Source: a virus. Taken from it: 49,687 bases of DNA. A program made the position numbers and the translations under genes. Under the pieces are notes generated by a model, which was not told the DNA's origin, did no database searches, and was given only the letters and a program-made list of their open reading frames with translations. The stretch lies in IMG/VR virus record IMGVR_UViG_3300030103_001972, positions 1 to 49,687 of that record; one strand, given 5' to 3'. Each line of letters starts with the position of its first letter. Within the stretch, counting starts at the first letter, position 1. Positions 37,901-44,923 of this stretch are shown piece after piece.

Positions 37901-39795
37901 TGAAGTATTTTAAAATAAAATTACTAGACCCATTTGCTAAAGGTATAAGATCTTGGAATATATATAAACAAGAAATGGTTAACGAATATAACCAATTAAA
38001 AAAAGATCACAAAGATGTTGTTGATATACTTTATGAAAACTTAGGAGACACAGGTTTTACTACTGACGCTGCGATAAGATTATACTTGTGGGATAAGGCT
38101 GGCTTTGATATACCAGGTATAGATAATACAACCAAACAAAGGTTAATAAACTTTGTTAAAGAAAATCCAGACGTTAGACAATTCGCTGATAACTTAGGCG
38201 CTATAACAAAAACAAAAGAAGGTTACGTTGCGCCTAGCGAAAATTGGTCTTTAGGCACTATAGCTAATGACTTAAACGATGTTGTTAACAAGGTTGGTAG
38301 AAAGCAATTTTTATCAGAGTACTTAGCTAATGTTGAGGCCATGTTTACTCCAGACAATATGAATAAAATAGAAGCTCTATACGGAACTAGCTTTAGAGAA
38401 GCTCTAGAAAACATATTATACCGTATGGAAAATGGTGGTAATAGAAGAATGAGTACTGATAGAAATGTTAACAGAATGTACAATTGGATAAACGGTTCTA
38501 TCGGTGCAATAATGTTTATAAATATTAGATCAGCGGTACTACAGACACTATCAACTGTTAATTTTATAAACTGGAATGATAATAATGTTTTTAAAGCAGC
38601 GGCCGCATTTGCTAATCAACCTCAATTTTGGGCTGACTTTGCAATGATATTTAATTCCGCGCAATTAAAACAAAGAAGAGCTGGCATACAAATAGATGTG
38701 TCAGCATCGGAATTATCAAGAGCGTTTGCTGATGGTAGAGGTACGCCACAATCAGTTATAAACTGGTTACTAGAAAAAGGTTTTACGCCCACGCAAATAG
38801 CAGATAGTTTTGCTATATCATTTGGTGGCGCTACTCTTTTTAGAAATAGATTTAATACTTACAAAAAGCAAGGGTTTACAGATACTCAAGCTCAAGAAAA
38901 AGCTATGGTAGATTTTCAAGAGATAGCTGAAGAAACTCAACAGTCATCAAGAGAAGATTTAATATCACAGCAGCAAGCTGGCCCTATGGGTAGGTTAATA
39001 CTAGCTTTTCAAAACGTTACAATGCAGTATACTCGTTTAACGAAAAAAGCTTTGGCTGATTTGTATTATGGTAGAGGTGATTTTAAAACCAACATATCTA
39101 AAATAGTTTATTATGGCGTTGCTCAAAATATAATATTCGCATCACTTCAGTCAGCGCTAGCATTTATACTTTGGGGTAATGATGAAGAAGAAATAAAAGA
39201 CAGAACAACAAGAACTTTAAATAGTGCGCTAGACTCTTTTCTTCGTGGTACTGGTATATATGGAGCTATAATATCAACGGTAAAAAATACTATACTACAA
39301 CATAAAAGACAAAAAGAAAAAAAGTGGGGAAGGGAAGATGGTAGAACTATATTAGAAATGGTTAACTTATCTCCACCTATAGGTAGTAAGCTTAGAAAAA
39401 TATACAACGCTATAAAAACAGAGCAGTACAATAAAGGCGTAAGTGAAGAACTTGGTCTTCGTATAGAAAATCCTAACCTACACAAATGGGCCAGTGTAAT
39501 AGAAGCGTTAACTAATATACCAACTGAAAGAGTTGTTAGAAAAGCAAACAATATAGAAGAAGCTTTAACAAGTAATCATTTACTATGGCAAAGAATATTG
39601 CTAGCTATGGGTTGGAGTACTTGGAGTTTAGGTATAAAAGATGAGGAGCTTACTAAAGCTAGAGGTGATGCTAAAGAAACTAAAAAAAGAGAAAAAAATA
39701 AAGGTAAAGTTAGGTGTAAAGCTATTAAAAAAAGTGGTGGTAGATGTAAGAACACTACTAAGAATAAAAGTGGTAGGTGTTATGCTCACCAATAA
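31936..39795 (+). CDS. Giant polyvalent internal virion protein: HExxH, HAD with P-loop kinase, membrane segments
   Basis: A 2619-residue protein, one reading frame. In order: a disordered Ser/Gln/Asn-rich stretch (40-75); an HExxH motif (NHELLHG, H641-H645); a long uncharacterised region; HAD motif I (FDFDDT, D1558, D1560); a P-loop kinase with Walker A (GGAGSGKG, K1598) and a VVVDGTG strand (D1673); HAD motif II (FVLTARP, T1836), a Lys (K1873) and motif IV (FVDDAL, D1892-D1893); hydrophobic stretches near 2184-2212 and 2393-2413; and a C-terminal C2594-C2604-C2615-H2618 set. This fits the large polyvalent protein type carried in virions and delivered to the host. Individual activities are inferred from motifs. 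Confidence 0.8.
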   Translation: MKRYQLTIDGEVIFKNVSPQKEKAFFAKYGKYNPTLVSHEPGKSKGTSQSQNNQQQNTDSSSEDGSAESLEGNAFTRFIQKSKKGLQDGTYLNWDKDESALQNLVDISGEFSYAMYDIIANRLPDAISGGIGDQSKVSDKKDLAKRGADVDEEVIQSIVDDHNERITKPPSESMNRFISEYTRGSEQFKSRMKNLNINAPDWAADAWGFIHAQAKEPAQATEQLVRSMGGQGTYLFGDLFKEGDPSNLLDTVAYGGAAAKMVALGPGSIRKKIISVPMAFVGGSIFRMNQQMEMANTFTELLTEELAKEGKEFNLDNIQDFLSDDEKFDEIRHKSWKRGTTIGGIEALGMGLSGKVYSSMKGATRLAKLKRLAATAGTEAVVGSTGEVLGRVAADQEMDVLDIGFEGTAGAGGAPISIATQMYLHKKPKYVVKDLDGNEHQVSKQDMINFIEKQSPSEMIKADIDIQNDPEVSKIYNEKYQRGNIDSQLDPTIDDEIDRSRAVDLEIKKQELEGKIQNEKLTSNKAIFEQELDKVQSELNQITANYLEVGQEQGAQTRIDQRAQDAKSQRERVFKTNLEFAKKHSAIYGLKVDDTLSRQEFLERFGEEAANADGFIDNETDTIYVNVEVASVTRAVNVGNHELLHGILRKAMRDNPGAFNNIEQKLESAIGEQFEVVKQRARENYTEQELIESPDEWLTLTSDAIANGQITYNESSFQNLIDIFLPIIRRFTPYKQINFDSGQAMFEFLKEYNRSIHKGTLSSGIVRETGGKVKTTGRKMSKSLGQTPLEAINDLVPDDIKTQADFYRLLDDASVENRIFDGKNLAPVIERYIRSKATSPQESAKMVNRVKDKLINFNPEATRADGSVIGPKGFGEFLFANTRFAKLDAKKALFKEGQKRNVTTSIDDDTSYTQIQDDTAKKAFDLNQNEQVDTGGIVIKTQRKFPNKVKQDLKKNIQDTQYERGVDQKPYEQVKKDFMSYDKIGTGTTRNQVVPTGVVYPAFESISEGVYGVDPRTIIARGQNLSLQESNAARARIKEDFDSIGVKESISTIFPLFQYNTVTGKSVGINKSIQDAFYDAGPGIRVPNLKGKALNLTKISDNEIKALFGINPDNTLMPYKSKMPWDGFIKGYITQASAVAINQEARQVAGKPLAKIGISKPKMVFSKSLNSLNNMFNVKDNFYIEQSGKDQVLKFYGLDKTYKIKNETDIDVFIEEVLKKHIFKLGPKEMWFGPGKGTAFTSTSKIYGLGSLKDKNGKSIKDANGNSIQNPLWIKIQEKIQALKDDNTVVYGKDIPGVDSKDIWTLRSKYNTLFKNPNQIRNNKADIVDFNRKVKLIHEALWDRINTSIRKDKQSARAIATYLGMVANDRTHWHKLGAQVVGFSTKINKYKNKKGEVQNARYELEHAMPSTNAYLYLLDAALDDSVNFNATYDLIIDNYKLIALDKAQDTKLTGSITESGYSLQKRMPDNWSVVDGKFYQRYFNDIVAKIDGGIDPASIEMLDGSTMAETYKIRVDGTPSNRSYSKSTLDYSNNNREAILNRIKHSKSGYERGMSTFDFDDTLGFTKSGVRATVPNLDDLPKPSRKVIFLAGGAGSGKGNVIRQLGLEKQGFKIVNSDISLEWLKKNSGLPADMRDLTKEQRSTLGKLGAESRKIARRKMMKYQGSANGVVVDGTGGSVKSMTKLVDEFKSKGYDVSMLFVDTSLDVALERNRARKERSLLDSIVKRNHEAVQNNKSAFKEMFGKRFMEVNTDKLTQQDPMPNKLIKQMDDFVYSYEKLRLDAEEFATQGDDILNRGGTFDFSEFNDVVDGTPGPLLDKAKQRAAKFGTKDMFVLTARPQASAKAIHEFLKSQGLNIPIENITGLADSTGNAKAQWMLGKFAEGYNNMYFVDDALQNVEAVKKVLDQLDIKSDVVQAKRKFSKTASENFNTILEESQNVNRQRTYSYAEAKRSGANKGWFRIFVPPSAEDFKGLLYRFLGKGRQGEMHMKYFKIKLLDPFAKGIRSWNIYKQEMVNEYNQLKKDHKDVVDILYENLGDTGFTTDAAIRLYLWDKAGFDIPGIDNTTKQRLINFVKENPDVRQFADNLGAITKTKEGYVAPSENWSLGTIANDLNDVVNKVGRKQFLSEYLANVEAMFTPDNMNKIEALYGTSFREALENILYRMENGGNRRMSTDRNVNRMYNWINGSIGAIMFINIRSAVLQTLSTVNFINWNDNNVFKAAAAFANQPQFWADFAMIFNSAQLKQRRAGIQIDVSASELSRAFADGRGTPQSVINWLLEKGFTPTQIADSFAISFGGATLFRNRFNTYKKQGFTDTQAQEKAMVDFQEIAEETQQSSREDLISQQQAGPMGRLILAFQNVTMQYTRLTKKALADLYYGRGDFKTNISKIVYYGVAQNIIFASLQSALAFILWGNDEEEIKDRTTRTLNSALDSFLRGTGIYGAIISTVKNTILQHKRQKEKKWGREDGRTILEMVNLSPPIGSKLRKIYNAIKTEQYNKGVSEELGLRIENPNLHKWASVIEALTNIPTERVVRKANNIEEALTSNHLLWQRILLAMGWSTWSLGIKDEELTKARGDAKETKKREKNKGKVRCKAIKKSGGRCKNTTKNKSGRCYAHQ

Positions 39796-39798
39796 ATG

Positions 39799-39818
39799 TG
39801 TAATAATAATAGTATAAC
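39799..39818 (+). promoter_or_regulatory. Candidate phage promoter motif, copy 5
   Basis: TGTAATAATAATAGTATAAC lies in the 37-base gap after the 2619-residue gene, 14 bases upstream of the next ATG. It keeps TGTAAT and ATAGTA but is shorter by three bases in the A/T block than the copies at 17408 and 29659. Confidence 0.4.
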
Positions 39819-39832
39819 AAAACAAAATAAAT

Positions 39833-40012
39833 ATGATTAATTGGATTAATTCCTGGAAAGCAGGTAACAAGAAAGAAATATATGAATTAACATTTAGATT
39901 AGGAACGTGGACTATGTTTGAATTAATGTTTTGCCCTTGTGCAAAGTGCGATAACAAAGGAACATGTCCTAGATTTAGATTTATGATTTTAAACTTTGGA
40001 TTTGAAATATAA
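39833..40012 (+). CDS. Small Cys-rich protein ending FGFEI, 59 aa
   Basis: ATG at 39833 opens a 59-residue protein with C34, C36, C39 and C45 (CPCAKCDNKGTC), a C-x-C-x2-C-x5-C set that could hold one zinc or iron ion. The N terminus is Trp-rich (MINWINSWKAGNKKEIYEL), and the end is ILNFGFEI. The last five residues match the end of the protein at 7024-7812, and the DNA there is also similar. It lies directly before the tail fibre. Function unknown; a small tail-tip or assembly factor is possible. Confidence 0.6.
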   Translation: MINWINSWKAGNKKEIYELTFRLGTWTMFELMFCPCAKCDNKGTCPRFRFMILNFGFEI

Positions 40013-40014
40013 AA

Positions 40015-41790
40015 ATGAAATGGATAGGTCAGCATATATGGGATTTTATATCTCGATTCCGAAATGATGTATACTTAGAAGATCTTACTGAGTCAGCTCA
40101 AGACCACGTTGTCGGTATTGATACCAACGGCAAGCTATACAAACAAGATGTTTCTACTGGTGACATAACTAGTGTTACAGCAGGAGATGCTTTGACTGGA
40201 GGCGGAACAAGTGGAGCGGTTACTATAAACCACGAAGATACATCATCTCAAGCTAGTGTTGATAACAGTGGTTCAACATTTATACAAGATGTAACGCTAG
40301 ACACATATGGTCACGTTACTGGACTAACTTCAGTAGCCGTACCAACTTTAAATCAAAACACAACAGGGCAAGCTGGTACTGTCGCTACTATAACTGGGTT
40401 AGCTCCTGATACAGCTACAACGCAGGCAACACAACCAAATATAACTACCATGACTGGTTTTTTAGGTGGTACTGCAAACGCTTTAATAACAGATGATGGT
40501 GATGGAACCGTAACATCAGAATCATCGCTTATTTATACTACTAGTTTTGGAACAGCATTAACTATGTCTAGTGTGCTACCAGTGATTAATATAAATAATA
40601 CTAATAATGATAGTGGAGGTGGTGCTTTACGTCTTCAAAATCTTAGAGGTTCAGGTGGTCATAATCCTCTTAGTATTAATGATAAACTAGGAACTATTCA
40701 ATTTAGTGGAGGCGATTCACTTGGAACCTTTACTAACTACGCTATGATTTATGGTGACGTTAGAAGCTCTACTAATACAGACGAAGCTGGTCGTTTATAT
40801 TTACAAGTAGCTACTAGTGACGGAACAACCACTGCTTTACAAAACGGTTTACTTTTAACTGGAGATCCTACTGGCAATAAAATAGATGTAGACTTAGGAA
40901 ATGGAGGAACATCCACTACAACAATAGCTGGAACATTAACAATGGGGACCACAGCGGCAATGACTAATGCTGGTTTATTATCTGTTGCAGCACAAACAAA
41001 TATAACATCGCTAGGAACTTTAACTAACTTACAAGTTGATGACGTTAATATAAATAGTAATATTATAGGAAATGTAGGAGGAGATCTGTCTGTATTATCA
41101 AGTGGAGATTTATTTTTAAGTGGCGCTACAAACGTTGTAGTTCAAGCGGGAAGGCTAGATATATCTGGTACTAGCGCTTCAGCTGGGCATGTAAATTTAT
41201 ACGAAGACACAGATAATGGAACGAACGCTATAAAGCTTATAGGGCCAACATCTTGTAGCGATCAAACAATAACACTACCTGATGCTACTGGAACTGTAGC
41301 TTTAACTGATACAGCTAGATCATTTATTAATTTAAGACAAGATGATTTATATATTCAGTTTATGTCACAACAAAATAGATGGTACGGGACAAGAGCTGGT
41401 ACAAGTATAGGTACAGGTAGCACATTAGATGGTGTTGGTATTAATAATAGAGTTGCTATACTTAATTCAGGATTCACGGCTACAAGAAACTGTACGCTAC
41501 ACAGAGTTCAAATAACATTTTACCCAAGTCAAACACATGATCTTGAATTTGAAATACTTAAAATACCTTTTGTTAATGATTCTACTTCCCTTATTACCGC
41601 AGCTAAAATGACACATACGGATTGTGATGGTAGTTATACAGCAAATAGAAATTACACTAAAACGTTTACAATAACAGGTGGTAATACATTAACAGCTGGA
41701 CAAGGTATTATTTTTGCTTTAAGAAGAACAACAGCGGGTAGTACTCCTTTTATTAATGGTATGTTAATAGGGGAAATAGAAATGACTTAA
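40015..41790 (+). CDS. Tail fibre protein
   Basis: A 591-residue protein of Gly/Thr/Ser/Asn-rich repeats, as in trimeric phage fibres. The N terminus (MKWIGQHIWDFISRFRND) probably attaches it to the tail. Then come fibre segments (DITSVTAGDALTGGGTSGAV, TAVALTDT-like, LPDATGTVALT) and a C-terminal globular domain (about 440-591, SFINLRQDDLYIQF...GMLIGEIEMT) for receptor contact. It has no visible S74 self-cleaving chaperone. Upstream lies only the small Cys protein and promoter copy 5; downstream are small tail-associated genes. Confidence 0.8.
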   Translation: MKWIGQHIWDFISRFRNDVYLEDLTESAQDHVVGIDTNGKLYKQDVSTGDITSVTAGDALTGGGTSGAVTINHEDTSSQASVDNSGSTFIQDVTLDTYGHVTGLTSVAVPTLNQNTTGQAGTVATITGLAPDTATTQATQPNITTMTGFLGGTANALITDDGDGTVTSESSLIYTTSFGTALTMSSVLPVININNTNNDSGGGALRLQNLRGSGGHNPLSINDKLGTIQFSGGDSLGTFTNYAMIYGDVRSSTNTDEAGRLYLQVATSDGTTTALQNGLLLTGDPTGNKIDVDLGNGGTSTTTIAGTLTMGTTAAMTNAGLLSVAAQTNITSLGTLTNLQVDDVNINSNIIGNVGGDLSVLSSGDLFLSGATNVVVQAGRLDISGTSASAGHVNLYEDTDNGTNAIKLIGPTSCSDQTITLPDATGTVALTDTARSFINLRQDDLYIQFMSQQNRWYGTRAGTSIGTGSTLDGVGINNRVAILNSGFTATRNCTLHRVQITFYPSQTHDLEFEILKIPFVNDSTSLITAAKMTHTDCDGSYTANRNYTKTFTITGGNTLTAGQGIIFALRRTTAGSTPFINGMLIGEIEMT

Positions 41791-41801
41791 AATAATTAAT
41801 T

Positions 41802-42158
41802 ATGGCATTAGCAGATAAAAAATATACAGAATTATATGGGTCAAGTAAAAAAACAGCTATAGAGGCTGTTCATGCAGAAGGCTTGCTATCGCATATGGCG
41901 GATAATCCAGAAGATGATCCTTTTTTATCATCTGTTTTAAAAGAAATAAAAGACTTACAAGAAGAGTTAGATAGTCTTAGAACAGAGATAGCTACTAATA
42001 AAGCTAAAAAGCCTATAGCAACTGGAGCTAATACAGTAGTATCATTTGGTGATATGGTTATAAGGCCAAAAGCTTCAAATATAGTAATGACTGTTACTTA
42101 CACTGATCCTTCTAACGGCAAAGTAACAACAAGAACAGCAAAACTAACATTAACGTAA
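41802..42158 (+). CDS. Small tail-associated protein with coiled coil
   Basis: A 118-residue protein. Residues about 40-68 (SVLKEIKDLQEELDSLRTEI) form a predicted coiled coil, followed by a small strand-rich domain ending MVIRPKASNIVMTVTYTD...TRTAKLTLT. The start (MALADKKYTELYGSSKKTAI) is helical. It overlaps the next gene by one base (TAATG). Location next to the fibre suggests a trimeric fibre accessory or tail-tip protein. No enzymatic motif. Confidence 0.6.
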   Translation: MALADKKYTELYGSSKKTAIEAVHAEGLLSHMADNPEDDPFLSSVLKEIKDLQEELDSLRTEIATNKAKKPIATGANTVVSFGDMVIRPKASNIVMTVTYTDPSNGKVTTRTAKLTLT

Positions 42159-42472
42159 TGGCAATATATAAAAACATAACTAGCGCTACAACAGAAGATC
42201 TTATTAAAAAAAATGCTGTTAAAGGTAATGTTAATTGCATAAACCTAACTAACTTTGGAGCTCAACCAGCTACCGTAAGTTTATTTACTGAAGACGCCGT
42301 TGCCGCTGAGACTACAAATATTGGCAATAACAAGTTTTTCTATATAAATACAATTATACCAAGCAACACAACTTTACAGTTAGATAAGAATCTTTCTTTT
42401 GACTCTAGAATTTATAACTTAAGGATAACAATAGTGGGGACTGCCCCTAAAATATCAGTATTAATAACATAA
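42158..42472 (+). CDS. Small tail-associated beta protein, 104 aa
   Basis: A 104-residue strand-rich protein (GNVNCINLTNFGAQPATVSLF, NKFFYINTIIPSNTTLQLDK, SFDSRIYNLRITIVG). The series of short hydrophobic strands separated by Asn/Thr turns gives a beta-sandwich of the type used in phage tail collars or decoration proteins; fold inference only. It starts within the stop of the previous gene and ends two bases before the lysin candidate. Confidence 0.6.
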   Translation: MAIYKNITSATTEDLIKKNAVKGNVNCINLTNFGAQPATVSLFTEDAVAAETTNIGNNKFFYINTIIPSNTTLQLDKNLSFDSRIYNLRITIVGTAPKISVLIT

Positions 42473-42473
42473 T

Positions 42474-43082
42474 ATGAAACTAAATAAAGAAATAATAGAA
42501 AAGGCCGTAAAAGAAAAAGGCTATAAATGGTTTGAAACAGGTGACTATAATATTAACATAGTCGGTGTAAGAAACTCAGACACTGGAAATGAAGTAACAA
42601 ATAAGTTTGATGATAAAATAACATTATCCTTCAAGTGCGATGGTCAATGGGAGTTTTATTGTTATGATTGCACTACAGACCCCGGCAGATATTGGGTGGA
42701 GAATATAATGAGAAAGGAAGGTGTGGCAGTCTTAAAGGAAGGGCAATATCCCGGTTCTCATAAAATTAGATTACACCAAGGTAGATACGAAGCGTTAGGG
42801 CAAAATGGTCCTGTTACAGTGTATAGAGATGCTAATAAAGATGATAAGTTTGATCTAAGTAATGACAATACACAAACGGGTTTGTACGGAATCAATATAC
42901 ATCGAGCTACTAAATGGGGTGGTAAAAAATCTAAGCAAGTAGATAAGTGGTCAGCTGGGTGTCAAGTAATAGCGGCTAATGATGATTGGCATGAATTTAT
43001 GGATATATGTAGAGTCGCTAAAGATAAGTGGGGTAATAGCTTTACTTATACGTTATTAGATAGTAAAGATTTAAAATTATAA
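42474..43082 (+). CDS. Candidate endolysin, L,D-transpeptidase-like
   Basis: A 202-residue soluble protein. The C-terminal half contains NIHRATKW (H143) and, 17 residues later, WSAGCQV (S160, G162, C163). This has the spacing and order of the YkuD L,D-transpeptidase signature H-x14-17-(S/T)-H-G-C, with Ala in place of the second His. A Cys-x7-Cys-x2-Cys set (C55, C63, C66) may bind metal in the N-terminal half. Peptidoglycan cleavage or crosslink editing is inferred. It carries no signal peptide, so a holin is needed for release; one is encoded at 6596-7018. Confidence 0.5.
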   Translation: MKLNKEIIEKAVKEKGYKWFETGDYNINIVGVRNSDTGNEVTNKFDDKITLSFKCDGQWEFYCYDCTTDPGRYWVENIMRKEGVAVLKEGQYPGSHKIRLHQGRYEALGQNGPVTVYRDANKDDKFDLSNDNTQTGLYGINIHRATKWGGKKSKQVDKWSAGCQVIAANDDWHEFMDICRVAKDKWGNSFTYTLLDSKDLKL

Positions 43083-43084
43083 TT

Positions 43085-43693
43085 ATGGCATTTAAAATGA
43101 AGGGTACTGGGGCTGGTCATGGCACAGGTTCTGGGCCAAGTCCAAATAAGCTAGACCCTGTTAAAAAACAGGCACTTAAAACTGGCGCTAAGTTAGTAGG
43201 TAAAAGATTACTTGGTGCTGCGTTGGGTCCTATTGGTTGGGCATGGACCGCTATGGACATTGCTAAAGCTGGTTACGATTATCACAAAAAAAATCAAGAA
43301 AAAAAGAACAAACAACAGCCTACTAAAACTGTAGATGAAAACGTAGAAAAAAATACTAACGTAGTAGATCAGCCCTCGATAGAAAGAGGTACAACTATAG
43401 GTGCTGTAGAAGCACAAACAGCGGGGCCTTCACAAGAAGTACAAACAACTAAACCTTCGCAAGAAACAAAAACAGCGCCTACTGAAAATGTTAAAAAGAA
43501 AAGCACTGTTAGTAAACCAAAAACTAGTACTAAAAGTTCTAGTGGTAAGCTTACTTACGCTCAAGCTAAAAAGAACGATCCTAATTTATCTAAATATATA
43601 GCTGAAAGAAAAAAATATAAAAAAGGATCGCCTGAATATAAAGTTGTACAAAACAAAATTAACGCAGCATACAGAGTTAAAAAAAGACACTAA
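43085..43693 (+). CDS. MAFK-type basic protein with a hydrophobic helix
   Basis: A 202-residue basic protein starting MAFKMKGTGAGHGTG. Residues about 34-62 form a hydrophobic, glycine-containing helix (GKRLLGAALGPIGWAWTAMD) with basic flanks, a possible membrane segment. The rest is Lys/Thr/Gln-rich and probably disordered, with a Lys/Tyr-rich helical C terminus (SKYIAERKKYKKGSPEYKVV). It shares the MAFKM start with genes at 1670 and 2773. An internal virion or membrane-active entry function is possible. It overlaps the next gene by one base. Confidence 0.6.
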   Translation: MAFKMKGTGAGHGTGSGPSPNKLDPVKKQALKTGAKLVGKRLLGAALGPIGWAWTAMDIAKAGYDYHKKNQEKKNKQQPTKTVDENVEKNTNVVDQPSIERGTTIGAVEAQTAGPSQEVQTTKPSQETKTAPTENVKKKSTVSKPKTSTKSSSGKLTYAQAKKNDPNLSKYIAERKKYKKGSPEYKVVQNKINAAYRVKKRH

Positions 43694-44736
43694 TGAAAAA
43701 ATTATTATTATTATTTCTGTTAGTTTGTACTGTAAGTACAGCACAGACAAAAGACTTCTTTAAATATTCTACTTTCTATACATCGATGTCTATGAATACG
43801 TCATTTGTTGAAAGAGAAGATTATAGAGCTGTAAATAAAGGTTATGAAGACATAACTAAAATTAATGCGTACGATTATAATTTAACGTTAGGTGTGCGCA
43901 AAATAGCAAGATTTAATTATGAAACAAAAAGACAGACATGGTATACAGGTACTGAAAGAAACACTGCAGATAACGTCACTATTGGCAATGCTAATGGCTG
44001 GGAGTATTTGTTTAATTATTCTTTTATACGTAGTCGTGGTGAAAAGTTTACTGAGCAAAATTTTTGGTTACGTTACCTCGGTGATTGGTTCGTTGCTAAA
44101 GCGCAGTATACAGACAATGAAAGGGTAAACTTAAAATATTCATCGTTAGATTATAGAATAAGATTTAATAAAGGTAACTGGGATTTTACTATTGGAACAA
44201 TATTTAGAGTGCACCCAGTATATGGAGTAAATCCTATAGAAGATTTTTGGGTGCCAGGCGAAAGTACATTTCAAGATTTAGCAGAAGACTTTGGTTACGT
44301 ACCTCAACCTTGGAATCAAGGTTTTTATATAGATCAAAACTGGTACGACGTTAGTGGTGGAGACTCGGTATTAGTAGCTACCTCTAATAATGAGTTCTTC
44401 AACCACTACTTCGGTGACGCAGTCGCGAGATACAATGAACGTGAACTTGATAAATTAGGTTTACAAAAAGAATTAAGTGCCGTACTAGGAGTTGCTTATT
44501 ATAAGTATACACCTAAATTTTGGCTACACACGTGGTATAATTTTTTACCATATCACTATGGGCTAGATGATTACTCGTATAAATATGAAGACAGCATGGC
44601 AGAGTGGGACGCTGGTATTATATTTGGAACTAAGATAACTAAAAGCTTAGGTTTATTTGTAGAAGGTATACACATGAGATATTGGGGTAAAGAAATATAC
44701 GAAGTAAAATTTGGGTTTAACTATTTAATATTTTAA
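43693..44736 (+). CDS. Outer-membrane beta-barrel protein
   Basis: A 347-residue exported protein. The signal peptide is MKKLLLLFLLVCTVSTA, with cleavage before Q18, the Ala-Gln pattern common in Bacteroidota. The mature part is rich in Tyr, Trp and Phe with alternating strands (YNLTLGVRKIARFNYE, LDYRIRFNKGNWDFTIGT, AGIIFGTKITKSLGLFVEGI) and ends in NYLIF, a terminal aromatic residue as recognised by the BAM machinery. This describes a beta-barrel of roughly 12-14 strands. A phage rarely encodes one; altering the host surface, for example blocking superinfection, is plausible. Its use as a virion protein is unlikely. Confidence 0.75.
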   Translation: MKKLLLLFLLVCTVSTAQTKDFFKYSTFYTSMSMNTSFVEREDYRAVNKGYEDITKINAYDYNLTLGVRKIARFNYETKRQTWYTGTERNTADNVTIGNANGWEYLFNYSFIRSRGEKFTEQNFWLRYLGDWFVAKAQYTDNERVNLKYSSLDYRIRFNKGNWDFTIGTIFRVHPVYGVNPIEDFWVPGESTFQDLAEDFGYVPQPWNQGFYIDQNWYDVSGGDSVLVATSNNEFFNHYFGDAVARYNERELDKLGLQKELSAVLGVAYYKYTPKFWLHTWYNFLPYHYGLDDYSYKYEDSMAEWDAGIIFGTKITKSLGLFVEGIHMRYWGKEIYEVKFGFNYLIF

Positions 44737-44739
44737 GAT

Positions 44740-44919
44740 ATGACATTTAAATTAAAAAAACTAAAAGACACTAAGCTTGGTAAGTTTTTTGGCGTAGGCC
44801 AAGGAGAAAAAAGAAAAGCTAATAGAGAGCGAAAAAGAGACACTCATAATAGACACGCTAGAAAGACAGAAGGAAGCAGACTTACACAATCGCTTAGAAG
44901 AAAATTTAATAAAAAATAA
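44740..44919 (+). CDS. Small very basic protein starting MTFKLKK
   Basis: ATG at 44740 opens a 59-residue protein made mostly of Lys, Arg, Thr and Asn (KRKANRERKRDTHNRHARKT). The start MTFKLKKLKD is a variant of the MAFK(M/L) signature of other genes here, and the DNA around the ATG is similar. The high positive charge suggests nucleic acid or membrane binding. It lies between two exported proteins in the envelope cassette. Confidence 0.6.
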   Translation: MTFKLKKLKDTKLGKFFGVGQGEKRKANRERKRDTHNRHARKTEGSRLTQSLRRKFNKK

Positions 44920-44923
44920 AATT

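Noticed and set aside
39628-40035. 135-aa minus-strand frame spanning the end of the giant gene and the fibre start
   Set aside because: It crosses the candidate promoter and the 59-aa Cys gene; low-complexity Phe/Ile composition indicates a shadow.
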